Part shown: one piece after another, positions 11,891-21,160 of the stretch
Position numbering within the stretch: position 1 is the first letter of the stretch
Layout: each line of letters opens with the position of its first letter
Assembly (NCBI GenBank): GCA_016792845.1
Contig: JAEUKH010000001.1
Span: 1-64,000 of the forward strand
Length of the DNA: 64,000 nucleotides
From: Myxococcales bacterium
Lineage (GTDB): Bacteria; Myxococcota_A; Polyangia; Polyangiales; Ga0077539
Direction: 5' to 3'
Translations under genes and position numbers: made by a program
Notes under the pieces: generated by a model
Told to the model about the DNA's origin: nothing
What the model saw: the letters and a program-made list of their open reading frames with translations, nothing else
The model's database searches: none

Positions 11891-14800
11891 TCATCCGAGT
11901 GAGAAGACGCGGGTGAAGGTTTCGAGGAGGCCCACGTCGTTCGATTTGACGGCGCCGCTCATGAACTCGGGCACGCCCGGCAGATAGGCCTCGCGCACGA
12001 TGCGGGTGAAGATCTCGGGCGAGGTCTTGAGCACGCAGTCGGCGATGCCGCCGTCGGGCTTCTGGTTGACGATGTTGCAGTCGCTCTGGCTGACCCGCAC
12101 CGTCCATTTGGCTTCGGGGGCGTCGCCGAGGGTGAAGTAGAAGCTCATGGGGCTCTCGATTTGGCCGGGCTTGAAGCGTCGGCCGAGGTCGTCAAAGAGC
12201 ACCACCAGCGGGTGCCGCCGGGGCTCGTCTTCGTCGGCGTGCTTCAGGGTCGTGAGGTCGAGCACGCCGCCGTCGCGGAGGGTCTCGACCGCGCGCTGCG
12301 CGAGCTGGGTCACGGTGCGCGCCGCATGGATGGGCTTCATCCCGTGGGTGAGCCGCGCGATCTCTTCGACCGAGAGCACGGGCCCGATGCGGGCGGTGAT
12401 CTCGCGCGAGGTCGGGATGACCCGGTTCTTCGGCAGCGCCTGGTAGGTGCCCCCGAGCCACACGGGCAAGATGTCAATGTGATGGTGGAGGGCCAAGAAG
12501 CCGACCGCACCCTTGAATTTCTGCATCGACCCGTCGGGGCTGCGCGTCCCCTCGGGGAAGATGAGGACGGTCTTGCCGCTGCGCAGGAGCGCGCCCACCT
12601 CTTCGAGGGTGTGATGCAAGCCCGCCTCACGGTCGAAGGCCGCGAGGTTGGTGAAGTTCTCGCTAAACGCCCGCTTCAGCTTCGTGTCGAAGAAGTAGTC
12701 TTTCGCCGCGAGGGCCACGAGGTCTTGGCCGTAGCGCCCGAGGGCGTACTTGACAAAGCCCATGTCGAGGTGGCTCGCGTGGTTGGCCACCACCAAGGTC
12801 GGGCGATTCAGCGGGATGAAGCTCCGCCCGGTCACCTTGGGCTTCATCATGTTGCCGTAGAACTCTCGCTGGAGCACACCGAGCGCGAAGCGCCCGAGGG
12901 TCTTCACCGGGTCGGGCACGCTGACCTTCGCCTCGGCCTCGTCTTCGATCACCGCGGTGGCGCCGGGGTCGCGCCGCGCAGGCGCTTCGCGGGTGGCGTC
13001 GACACCGAGCGAGGCCTCGAGCTCGCCCACGGTCTCGATGCCGAGGATGTTCTCAGGCAGGGCGCCCTTGCCTCGGATCTGTTCGAGGGCCACCGAGAGC
13101 TCCATCGCCATGAGCGAGTCGTACCCGAGGTCGGCCCTGAGTCGGCTCGCGCTGGTGACCGTCGCGGGGTCGCGCCGGGCGATGCTCGCGACGGCGTTAC
13201 GGATCGCGCTGGCCTCGTGCGAGAGGCCGGCCTCGCGCGACACCCGCGGGGCCGCGGTCGCCGCGAGGAGCCGCTCGACGATGGGGCGCACGCCGCTGCG
13301 CTTGACCTTGCGCGAGGCCGTGCGCGGGAGCTCTGCGTCGTAAGGCAAGATCACCGAGGGCTGCAACGCCGAGGGCAGCTCCTTGACGCGGCCCCGCACC
13401 CGCCCGAGGGCGCGCTCGCGCACGCTCACCCGGTTCTCGGGCGCCACGTTGTCGAGCTCGGGCACGACCACCAAGACCACGCGCTCGCCGCCGCGGGGGT
13501 CGTCGGCGCCCACCACCACGAGCTCACGAATGCCGTCGATCTGACCGAGCATGCGCTCGACGTCGTCGGGGTACACGTTCTCGCCGTTGGCCGAGACGAC
13601 CACGTCTTTGCTGCGGCCGACGAGGGTGAGCTTGCCCTTCTTGTCGAGGGTGCCGAGGTCGCCCGTGCGCAGCCAGCCGTCGGCGTCGAGCACCGCGGCG
13701 GTGGCCTCGGGGTTGTCGGCGTAGCCCTGCATCACGTTGGGCCCGCGCGCCCAGACCTCGCCGATGCCCGACCCGTCGGCGTTGTGGATCTTCAGCTCGA
13801 CCCCCGGCACCGCAGACCCGACGCCGCCGAGCTTCGACGACATCGTGCCCTTGTTGACCGTGAGCACCGGCGCCGCCTCGGTGAGCCCGTAGCCCTCTGC
13901 GAGGGGGATGCCCAAGCCCTGAAAGAGCGCGGCGGTGTCTTGGGGCAGGGCCGCGGCGCCCGAGATCAGGTACTTCAGGTTGCCGCCGATCTTGCTGTAG
14001 ACCGAGCCGAAGAGCACCTTGCCGACGTTGGCGCCGACGCTGCGCCCGAGGGTGCGGTTGAGCGCCAGCGCCATGTCGAAGGCCGTCTCGGCCATCGGGC
14101 CGCGCTCGCGCACCTGCTCCCAGATGCGACGCTCGAGGAGCTGCCAGAGCGCGGGCACGCCCACCATGGCCGTGACCCGCGCGTCGCGCATCGCGCCGGT
14201 GACCTTCGCGCCGGTGATCTCGTCGAGGTACACCACCGAGGCGCCGCGCGAGAGCGGCAAGAGAAGCCCGCAGGTGAACTCGAAGGTGTGATGCAAGGGC
14301 AAGATCGACAACATGCGATCGCCCTCGCCGAGCGGAAACACCGGCGCCAGCGAGGCCAGCATCGCGGTGAAGTTGCCGTGCGTCAGCATCACGCCCTTGG
14401 GCACTCCGGTGGTGCCCGAGGTGTAGATCACGCTCGCCAGCGCGTCGCTCGCGTACTGCGGCATCGGCGGCGCTTCGAGGCTCGGGTCGTGCGCCGTCAC
14501 CGCGTGGAGGTCGAGCCGTCGCGGGCCCGCGCCGTTGAACTGCGGCGCGAGCTTCTCGGTCACCTTGGCGTCGACGATCATCGCGACGCTGCGCGAGGCC
14601 CGCACGATGTTCGACAGGCCCGCCGCGTCGAGGCTCGCGTCAGCGGGCACCGCCACGGCGCCCGCCCACAGAATGCCGAAGTACGCCACGGCCCATTCAG
14701 GGTGATTCGAGGCCGAGAGAAACACCCGCTCGCCCGGCGCGACGCCCATGTCGACGAGGCGCCGCGCGACGCCGCCGACCCGGGCCCTCAGCTCGGCGTA

Positions 14801-16561
14801 GGTGAGCCGCGCGAGGCCGTCGCGTTCTTTATAAAGTAGTGCGACCCGGTGCTCGCGCCGTTCGGCCGCTTCGTCGATGAGCTCGACCAGCGAGACGTAC
14901 GATTTCAGCGGCTTGAGCGGCCGATTGAGCTTCTCTTCAATCTGCGGCATCACCCACTTGTCGAGGCCGGGCAGATGCACCTCGTGCATGTAGTAGCGCC
15001 AGTCGATCTTCTCGGGCCACCACATGATCTTGGCGCGATCGACCTCGTTCATCCGGGCCACGAGGTGGGTCATGCCCTGGGTGAGGAAGGTGTACTCGGT
15101 CTCGGCCATGAAGGGCACAAAGAGCGAGAAGATCTCGCCGTTGCGGCCCGCGAGCTCGGCGTAGCTCGACAGCGCCCGCGAGGTCGGGCCGAGCACCGCG
15201 GCCAGCGGGCCCACCGCGCCCTTGCGCGAGAGCTGCGAGAGCGTCTTGGCGGCCCGCGAGATGGCCGGGGCGCCGTGCGCGAAGAAGGCCTCTTTGCTCA
15301 CGCCGGTCGGCTCCCAATGGGCTTGAACGAAGTTCACCCAGGGGTTGCCCTTGCCGGTGCGTTGATAGTGTCGGCGCTTGTAGAGGCCGCAAATCTCGAT
15401 GAGGCGCGAGATCATCAGCGCGTTGGTGCCGCTCGAACCGAGCTGGTAGACCGCCTGGTGGGTGCCCTCGATGAGCGCCGCGAGCGAGGCGATCATGCCG
15501 CCCGAGACCATGTCGACGGGGATCACGTCGAGGCTGGTCTTGTCGCTCGCAGGGATCTGCATGTGCCCGCTCATGAACATGAACATGATCGGGGCCATGG
15601 TGTTGATGCCCTCGTTCCACCCGGCGACGGGGTACGACATCGACGACTCGATGACCGCGGGGCGCACGATGGTGAAGGGCAACCCAGAGGCGGCGAGCAC
15701 CTGCTCTCCGAGGCTCTTGGTGTAGGTGTACGTGTTGGTCCAGCCCCAGAAGCGGGCGCGGTCCATGCCGGCCTTCTCGCACTCGGCGGCGATCCATTTG
15801 TCGCGCACCTTCTTGACCTCGGCGGCGAAGGCCGGGCCCTGCGTGGGCTCCTGGCGCCGCTCAAGGTTGCTGAGCGCTTCTTCTTCAAACTGCGCGATGC
15901 GGTGCGCGTCGTCGGCGTGCCGCTTGATCGACCGCACGAGGTCGAGCCCCTCGCGGATCTCCCGCGGCGGGTCCCACTGCGCGTTCGTGATCTCTTCGCT
16001 CCGCGGGAAGGGGAGCTCTCGCGGGTCGACCTCGGGGATGCGCCCTGAGCGATAGCCCGCCACATAGCAAGTGCTCGTGTGGTGAATGCCCACGTTGCCG
16101 AGCACCTTGGCGAGCTCGATGAGATGCTCCATGCCCCGGGCGTTGGTGAGCAGGGCCTCGTCGAGCGGCGGGTTGAAATCGACCACCCCCGCGACGTTGA
16201 TCACCGCGTCGATGGTGCCGCTCAGGCGCTCGATCTGCTCGTTGGTGATGCCGCAGAGCGGCTTCGACACGTCGGCGTCGAGGATCTCGATCTTCTCGCG
16301 CAGAAAGGCCTCATACTCGGCCTGCGTGCGATCTTCACGGAGCGGCGCGAAGGGCTCAGAGTAGGCCACATCGGCCCAGAAGCGCGCCTCCGAGTCGATG
16401 CCCTTCTTCGAGCGCACCACGAGGAGCACCTTGCCCACCTCGGGGTACCGCTTGAGCAGCATCGAGAGCCAGACCTTGCCGAGAAAGCCTGTGCCGCCCA
16501 CCACCACCAGGCGCGAGCCTTCAAGAATGCGCGCGATGTCGAGGGGCGAGTCTGCGCTCAC
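11891..16561 (-). CDS. elbD: ElbD-like multidomain enzyme: acyl reductase, AMP-ligase, ACP, acyltransferase, SCP2-like
   Basis: This 1556-aa protein has five parts in order. First is a fatty-acyl-CoA reductase-type Rossmann domain (VVVGGTGFLGK at about 19-29, YTYTK near 278-283). Second is an adenylate-forming acyl ligase (VIYTSGTTGVPKG near 710, YGLTEAAPV near 890, TGDLGTLDKKGKL near 960). Third is a carrier domain with GYDSLMAME around 1147 (phosphopantetheine Ser). Fourth is a PlsC acyltransferase (NHASHLD near 1260, FPEGTRS near 1335). Fifth is a C-terminal sterol-carrier-like domain from about 1440. This order matches ElbD, the myxobacterial ether-lipid enzyme that activates, reduces and transfers acyl chains. 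It overlaps the LarA-like gene by 4 nt. The symbol rests on architecture and neighbours, not on an alignment. Confidence 0.85.
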   Translation of the reverse strand: MSADSPLDIARILEGSRLVVVGGTGFLGKVWLSMLLKRYPEVGKVLLVVRSKKGIDSEARFWADVAYSEPFAPLREDRTQAEYEAFLREKIEILDADVSKPLCGITNEQIERLSGTIDAVINVAGVVDFNPPLDEALLTNARGMEHLIELAKVLGNVGIHHTSTCYVAGYRSGRIPEVDPRELPFPRSEEITNAQWDPPREIREGLDLVRSIKRHADDAHRIAQFEEEALSNLERRQEPTQGPAFAAEVKKVRDKWIAAECEKAGMDRARFWGWTNTYTYTKSLGEQVLAASGLPFTIVRPAVIESSMSYPVAGWNEGINTMAPIMFMFMSGHMQIPASDKTSLDVIPVDMVSGGMIASLAALIEGTHQAVYQLGSSGTNALMISRLIEICGLYKRRHYQRTGKGNPWVNFVQAHWEPTGVSKEAFFAHGAPAISRAAKTLSQLSRKGAVGPLAAVLGPTSRALSSYAELAGRNGEIFSLFVPFMAETEYTFLTQGMTHLVARMNEVDRAKIMWWPEKIDWRYYMHEVHLPGLDKWVMPQIEEKLNRPLKPLKSYVSLVELIDEAAERREHRVALLYKERDGLARLTYAELRARVGGVARRLVDMGVAPGERVFLSASNHPEWAVAYFGILWAGAVAVPADASLDAAGLSNIVRASRSVAMIVDAKVTEKLAPQFNGAGPRRLDLHAVTAHDPSLEAPPMPQYASDALASVIYTSGTTGVPKGVMLTHGNFTAMLASLAPVFPLGEGDRMLSILPLHHTFEFTCGLLLPLSRGASVVYLDEITGAKVTGAMRDARVTAMVGVPALWQLLERRIWEQVRERGPMAETAFDMALALNRTLGRSVGANVGKVLFGSVYSKIGGNLKYLISGAAALPQDTAALFQGLGIPLAEGYGLTEAAPVLTVNKGTMSSKLGGVGSAVPGVELKIHNADGSGIGEVWARGPNVMQGYADNPEATAAVLDADGWLRTGDLGTLDKKGKLTLVGRSKDVVVSANGENVYPDDVERMLGQIDGIRELVVVGADDPRGGERVVLVVVPELDNVAPENRVSVRERALGRVRGRVKELPSALQPSVILPYDAELPRTASRKVKRSGVRPIVERLLAATAAPRVSREAGLSHEASAIRNAVASIARRDPATVTSASRLRADLGYDSLMAMELSVALEQIRGKGALPENILGIETVGELEASLGVDATREAPARRDPGATAVIEDEAEAKVSVPDPVKTLGRFALGVLQREFYGNMMKPKVTGRSFIPLNRPTLVVANHASHLDMGFVKYALGRYGQDLVALAAKDYFFDTKLKRAFSENFTNLAAFDREAGLHHTLEEVGALLRSGKTVLIFPEGTRSPDGSMQKFKGAVGFLALHHHIDILPVWLGGTYQALPKNRVIPTSREITARIGPVLSVEEIARLTHGMKPIHAARTVTQLAQRAVETLRDGGVLDLTTLKHADEDEPRRHPLVVLFDDLGRRFKPGQIESPMSFYFTLGDAPEAKWTVRVSQSDCNIVNQKPDGGIADCVLKTSPEIFTRIVREAYLPGVPEFMSGAVKSNDVGLLETFTRVFSLG

Positions 16562-18162
16562 GAAGCACCCCCGGCGCCCTTCGGGATCGACACCTCACCC
16601 ATCATGATGGGCGGCAGGTGGAAGCACATGATGTCGGGCGACTTCGGGGCCGTGTCTTTGGCCATCTCGAGCGCCTCGTGCATCGTCTTGGCGGTCTCGT
16701 ACCCGAGGAGCTTCGGGATATACTCGTTGTCGGCGCCCACCACGATGACCCGGCCGATGTGCTGACGCCCCGCCTCGCCCCAATACCACATGAAGAACGG
16801 GTGCACCGGGTGGTACGCGTGGCCCTTACGGTACATTTGAAGGTACGCGGGGTTCTTTGAAAACTCCTCTTCGTACTTCTTATGCAACACCATCGCGTCG
16901 CGGGTCTCGGGCAAGAGCCTGTGCACGAACTCGACGTACGGCGCGTGCTGGTCGTGGTCGAAGCGGTCTGAGCACGGGTGCATGAAGATCACCGTGCCGC
17001 CCTTCTTCACCAGCGGGTTGCCGCGGTACATGTTGTGGAGGTACCCCTGCACCATCACCTGCACGAGCAGGGGGTTGAGGTACGCGTTGATGTTGTACGG
17101 CGAGATGTACGGCACGCCGCTCACGAGGATGTCAGCCTGACCCTCGATGGGCACGCAGTACTGCTCGAAGCAGCGCTCGAGGGTCTTGGCGTGCACGGCC
17201 TCGGTCTCGCCCGCGAAGACCCCGGTGATCTCGAAGGGCGAGGGCACCCGCTGGAAGATCTCTTGCCGAAGGTGCGAGGGGGTGCGATCGAGGGCGTACT
17301 TCATCGCCTTGAAGGCGAGCTTCTCGTTGCCCGACCAGTCGTCTTCGTTCTTGTGAAGAAACGAGAGCGGCTTGTCGAACATGTTGTTGTTGATGGTGGT
17401 CTCAATGGTGAAGACATTGAGCGCCTTGTTGGCGACGCGCCCCTGGCGCACCACGACGGTGTTGAGCTCGCTCGACTTGGGGTCCATGTACGAGTGGCAT
17501 TTGCGCATCACGCGAGGGTTGTGATGCGGCTTCAGGCTCTCGTACCCGCAGAGGCCCACGGCCACGCTCTTGTGCCCGCCGTCCATCGGGACGAGGTTCA
17601 AGTTCACATAGATGATGAGGTCGCTCTCGACGGCGCGGCGGTTCAGCACCACCGGCTCGCCGAGCTCGGTCTCGCCCACCGACTTCATGCCGTTGGGGTC
17701 TTCGGCGTCGTGGTTGTAGAGCCGCTTGGGCCAGTAGGCGTTGAAGATCTTGTCGCCCACGATGTGCCGCACCTCCCAGTCGCGCATGCGACGGTGCACG
17801 CTGGTGGCGATGATCATCTCGACGTCGTCGACGCCGTGATCAGACAAGAGGTCGAGCACGATGGTGAGCACCCGCTCGCGCACGTCGGGCCGCTTCATCG
17901 GCGGCAACGGCAGCGAGATGTCATCGATCGCGATGGTGACCTTCATGCCCGGAAACAGCTTCGCGTGCAGCGGGTCGCTGTTGTACGGGTGATTGATGGC
18001 ATAACGGATCGCCGCGTCGGGGTCTTTGAGCCCAGCGAGCGGTTGCTTCGGGTAGACCACCCTGCTGCCGGCGGGGAGGTCGACTTCGACAAGGCGGTCA
18101 CCCGCGAAGAGCACACGCGGCGCGCTCTTGCGGTCGAGGGTCACGACACAGGGGTGGGTCAC
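16558..18162 (-). CDS. LarA-like (lactate racemase N-terminal domain, DUF2088) protein
   Basis: The 534-aa protein keeps features of the nickel-pincer racemase LarA: TSVHRRM (His near 122), YNHDAEDPNGM (near 148), GGHKSVAVG with the Lys (near 196) that carries the pincer cofactor in LarA, and KPHHNP (near 213). It is about 110 residues longer than LarA. No larB/C/E cofactor genes are in the window, so activity as a nickel racemase is an open question. It overlaps both neighbours by 4 nt, between the HAD phosphatase and the ElbD-like enzyme, which ties it to the same lipid pathway. Confidence 0.8.
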   Translation of the reverse strand: MTHPCVVTLDRKSAPRVLFAGDRLVEVDLPAGSRVVYPKQPLAGLKDPDAAIRYAINHPYNSDPLHAKLFPGMKVTIAIDDISLPLPPMKRPDVRERVLTIVLDLLSDHGVDDVEMIIATSVHRRMRDWEVRHIVGDKIFNAYWPKRLYNHDAEDPNGMKSVGETELGEPVVLNRRAVESDLIIYVNLNLVPMDGGHKSVAVGLCGYESLKPHHNPRVMRKCHSYMDPKSSELNTVVVRQGRVANKALNVFTIETTINNNMFDKPLSFLHKNEDDWSGNEKLAFKAMKYALDRTPSHLRQEIFQRVPSPFEITGVFAGETEAVHAKTLERCFEQYCVPIEGQADILVSGVPYISPYNINAYLNPLLVQVMVQGYLHNMYRGNPLVKKGGTVIFMHPCSDRFDHDQHAPYVEFVHRLLPETRDAMVLHKKYEEEFSKNPAYLQMYRKGHAYHPVHPFFMWYWGEAGRQHIGRVIVVGADNEYIPKLLGYETAKTMHEALEMAKDTAPKSPDIMCFHLPPIMMGEVSIPKGAGGAS

Positions 18163-18827
18163 GGCGATCGATCCAGGTGGAGGATGGGCCAGCGGTGGGC
18201 GCGCGCGAGGCGGCTCAACGCAGCATCAGGGTTGACAGCAGAGGCATGACCGACCACCGAGAGCATCGGCACGTCGGAGTAGGAGTCACTGAAAGCGAAG
18301 CACTGCTCGAGGTCGTGGCCGTTGCGCCGCGCGTGCTCGCGCAAGAGCACCGCCTTGGTGGGGCCCGCCACAACGGGCGGGATCATCCGCCCCGTCGCGA
18401 GGCCGTGCATGAACTCGAGCCGGTTGGCGATCACCGTGTCGGCGCCGATGTGCTTCGCGAAGCGCTGCATCAAGAAGTCGAGCGCGCCCGAGACGATCAC
18501 CACCTCGTGGCCCTCGTCATGGCATCGGGTGACGAGCTCCCGCGCGTAGGGGTAGATCGCGGGCTTGAGCACCTTGTCGAAGGCCTCGTCGGCCAGCGTG
18601 AGCAGTCGGTCTTCGCTCATGCCGCGAAAGTGCTCGTAGAGCGCCTCGTTGAAGAGGCGGCGGTCGCGGAGCTCGGCGTAGGCCAGCCGCGGCGCGTCGA
18701 GCAGCGCCTTCGCGATGCGCCCCAAGGTGCGACCCGGGGTGGCTTGATTCAGAAGGTAGAAGAGGGTCGGGTGCACCAGGTTGGTGCGCACCAACGTCCC
18801 ATCGACATCGAAGTAGGAGGCGGGCAC
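18159..18827 (-). CDS. HAD-IB family phosphatase (SerB-like)
   Basis: This 222-aa protein begins with the HAD motif I YFDVDGTLV (nucleophile Asp7, acid/base Asp9). Motif II is VSGALD and motif III/IV is FSDSYSDVPML. The cap is all-helical as in subclass IB phosphatases and acyl-phosphate or lysophosphatidate phosphatases. GTG 18827 is chosen because GAGGA lies 9 nt upstream and the HAD core starts at once; the reading frame is open upstream to 18881. It is the first gene of a four-gene overlapping unit and would remove a phosphate from a glycerolipid intermediate, an inference from context. Confidence 0.8.
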   Translation of the reverse strand: MPASYFDVDGTLVRTNLVHPTLFYLLNQATPGRTLGRIAKALLDAPRLAYAELRDRRLFNEALYEHFRGMSEDRLLTLADEAFDKVLKPAIYPYARELVTRCHDEGHEVVIVSGALDFLMQRFAKHIGADTVIANRLEFMHGLATGRMIPPVVAGPTKAVLLREHARRNGHDLEQCFAFSDSYSDVPMLSVVGHASAVNPDAALSRLARAHRWPILHLDRSP

Positions 18828-19077
18828 GGTTCGTCCTCGCAGCGGGGTTTCGCGCGGGTTTGAGACGCGACGAGGGCACACCCATTGCGCGCCCTCAGGC
18901 CAACGTCGCGGCGTCTATACCCTAGACTCCACCCGGTTGACACCCCCTTCGGAGCACTTCGGGGCAGCTTCAATTTATCGGCAAAACAAGGCGAATGTGT
19001 GTAACGCGGTGGGCAGAGGGTGCCACCCCGACGACGCAGAGATTGCCGTCATGTCGCGAGAGATTCGGGTCGGCCCC

Positions 19078-20670
19078 TCAGGGCGTGGGGGTAAACCGAA
19101 TGACGCTGCCGCTCGAGATGGTGCAGGGGTTCGCCGAGCAGCCCGCGAGGGTGTTGGTCTGCGGCGCGCCGCCGTTCAAGCCCACCGAGGCCGCGGTGGC
19201 GGGCGACATGGTCTGGTACACGAGGTCGATGAGGTTGGTGCCCTCGTGGAGCACGATCTGAAAGGTGAAGCTCCCTGAGCCGCCGGTCGAGCTGTAGGTG
19301 CGCGCCGCCGCCCACTGGACGTAAAATCGTCGCGACCCTGAGACGCCCGCGACCGCCGTGCAGACGCCGCTCGTGCTGGTGAGGAGGTCACGGCCCTGGG
19401 CCGCGATGGCGTTCGCCACGCCCGTAGACTGGCCGATCCCGGGGTCGATCGAGGGGTTCGACACCGTGCCGAAGGAGAACCACCCGTTCGGGCTCACCGT
19501 GAGCGCCGAAGCCGCTGCGAACTCACGCCCGAAATAGCGGAACGCGAAAGGCAGCGCGCTCGCGCCCGTGGTGTCATCGACGTTCGGGATGAGCCGCACC
19601 GCGCCGCTGAGGGCGCACGCGTCGACGAAGGTCACCACGGGGTTGCTGCGCGCGTACCCGCCGCTGCTCGTGCCGCCGCAAAGGCTGGCCGATCGGACGA
19701 AATTCGTCGCCGTACAGCCCGTGGTGGGCCCGCCCAGTGCGTTGCTCGGTACGCACCGATTGACATCGCTGCACCACCCGCAGCCCTCGGTGGGCACGCA
19801 GCCTCCGCAGCTCGTCTGGTTGCGGCACGAGAGGGCGCACGCCCCGCAGTCGCCCGCGCAGCTCGCGCAGGTCTCGGTGCCCGTGCAGACGCCGTCGCCG
19901 CAGCGCTGGGTGCAGCTCCCGCAGTCGGTGGGGCAGAGCGAGCAATTCTCGTTGGTGTCGCACTGGCCGTTGCCGCAGCTCGTCGCGCAGGCCCCGCAAT
20001 CGCTCCGGCAGGTGGTGCAGGTCTCGGCGCCGGTGCAGAGCCCATCGCCGCATTGGGGCGTGCAGGCCCCGCAGTCGCTCGCGCAGGTCGAGCAGCTCTC
20101 GGTGCCGTTGCAGGTGCCGTCACCGCAGCGAGGCGCGCAGGCGCCGCAGTCTTGCGAGCAGCTCATGCAGGTCTCGGTGCCGTTGCAGGTGCCGTCGCCG
20201 CAGCGCGCCGCGCAGGCGCCACAGTCTTGCGAGCAGCTCATGCAGGTCTCGGTGCCGTTGCAGGTGCCGTCGCCGCATCGAGGCGCGCAGGCGCCGCAGT
20301 CTTGGGGGCAGCTCATGCAGGTGTCGCTGCCGTTGCAGGTGCCGTCGCCGCAGCGGGGCGCGCAGGCGCCGCAGTCTTGGGGGCAGCTCGAGCACGACTC
20401 GTCGCCGTTGCAGGCGCTGTCACCACAGCGCGGGGCGTTGCCGGTGTCTTCGGGGGTGACCGAGCCCGTGTCTTCGGGGGTGACCGAGCCCGTGTCTTCG
20501 GGGGTGACCGAGCCTGTGTCTTCGGGGGTGACCGAGCCCGTGTCGGTGAGGCTCGCGCCGTCGGCCGCGCCACCGTCTGTGCCGCCGCCCCCGCCGCCCG
20601 AGCTGCCGCGCGCAGAGCAGGCGGCGAGAAGCGAGGTGGCAAGGCCAAGGGTCAACCAACATCGTCGCAT
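19078..20670 (-). CDS. Cys-repeat surface lipoprotein with PSI-like and beta-rich C-terminal domain
   Basis: The 530-aa protein has a lipoprotein signal (SLLAACS), a Gly/Asp linker with four TGSVTPED units (about 44-75), then eight 25-residue units of the form CGDGTCNGTETCMSCSQDC (about 80-280), each with six or seven cysteines. A PSI-like Cys cluster follows (CGGCVPTEGCGWCSDVNRC). The last 200 residues resemble a nidogen-like beta domain (PFAFRYFGREF, GWFSFG, FQIVLHEGTNLIDLVYQ). Such proteins are exported and lipid-anchored at the outer surface; the ligand is unknown. The gene stands alone, 196 bp from the ether-lipid unit. Confidence 0.85.
   Translation of the reverse strand: MRRCWLTLGLATSLLAACSARGSSGGGGGGTDGGAADGASLTDTGSVTPEDTGSVTPEDTGSVTPEDTGSVTPEDTGNAPRCGDSACNGDESCSSCPQDCGACAPRCGDGTCNGSDTCMSCPQDCGACAPRCGDGTCNGTETCMSCSQDCGACAARCGDGTCNGTETCMSCSQDCGACAPRCGDGTCNGTESCSTCASDCGACTPQCGDGLCTGAETCTTCRSDCGACATSCGNGQCDTNENCSLCPTDCGSCTQRCGDGVCTGTETCASCAGDCGACALSCRNQTSCGGCVPTEGCGWCSDVNRCVPSNALGGPTTGCTATNFVRSASLCGGTSSGGYARSNPVVTFVDACALSGAVRLIPNVDDTTGASALPFAFRYFGREFAAASALTVSPNGWFSFGTVSNPSIDPGIGQSTGVANAIAAQGRDLLTSTSGVCTAVAGVSGSRRFYVQWAAARTYSSTGGSGSFTFQIVLHEGTNLIDLVYQTMSPATAASVGLNGGAPQTNTLAGCSANPCTISSGSVIRFTPTP
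20444..20539. repeat. 24-bp tandem repeat, four copies, in the lipoprotein linker
   Basis: The unit GTGTCTTCGGGGGTGACCGA plus GCCC is repeated four times with at most one base change, encoding TGSVTPED on the minus strand. Near-identical copies at DNA level suggest recent slippage or recombination and possible length variation between strains. Confidence 0.9.
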
Positions 20671-21160
20671 TGTAAGTGCCTCGTGAAAGTGAAGGGGCGC
20701 GAGCCCTGCGAGCCCGCGCTTCTGGGTATCGCAGCCGCGGCCATTGTCAAAGCCCCGTCGAAGGGGTGATCAGCCGCAGGGCGCCAGGGCGCGTCTGAAA
20801 AACAGAGGCGAGGGGGCGCGGGGGGCTTGTCGCCTCAAGAGGGCAGCCCACTGTACCGACCGGATCAATGGCTCGGGGCGCTGGTGTGATGGGCCCCGTG
20901 CTGTTTTTCTTGCCGTACCGGGTGGCGGAGTCTGATAGGGTCCGCGCGCCCTCCGAGGCTGGACGCACAACTGCCTGTTGCAGAGTGTTGTTCCCGCTGC
21001 GGCGGCACCGCGACGGCTTAGGTATCGCCGGCGCGGCCCTAGGGACTTGACAGCGGCTCGGCGAAATGGTGCTAGCGGCCCCGTTCGAGCGCTGCTCACA
21101 ACGGTCAGGCGCCATCGGGGTCCGTAGTTCGATCGGACCAGAGACCCGGACGAACCCGCA
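20671..21160. other. 490-bp intergenic region between divergent genes
   Basis: The region lies between the start of the leftward lipoprotein and actA. The short open frames in it have poor codon bias. Apart from the promoter candidate at 21047-21075 and unidentified leader sequence up to 21160, I see no gene or RNA. Confidence 0.5.
21047..21075 (+). promoter_or_regulatory. Candidate sigma-70 promoter for the act-cox cluster
   Basis: TTGACA at 21047-21052 and TGCTAG at 21070-21075 are separated by 17 bp, which would start transcription near 21082, about 80 nt before actA. The -35 is a perfect consensus, the -10 is weaker. The position before a long gene cluster supports it. Confidence 0.45.

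Noticed and set aside
10805..11916. Plus-strand frames over the epimerase gene
   Set aside because: Antisense of an SDR gene with clear Rossmann and YxxxK motifs.
12161..14839. 892-aa open frame on the plus strand
   Set aside because: Antisense of the ElbD-like gene; composition of a shadow, no recognisable domain.
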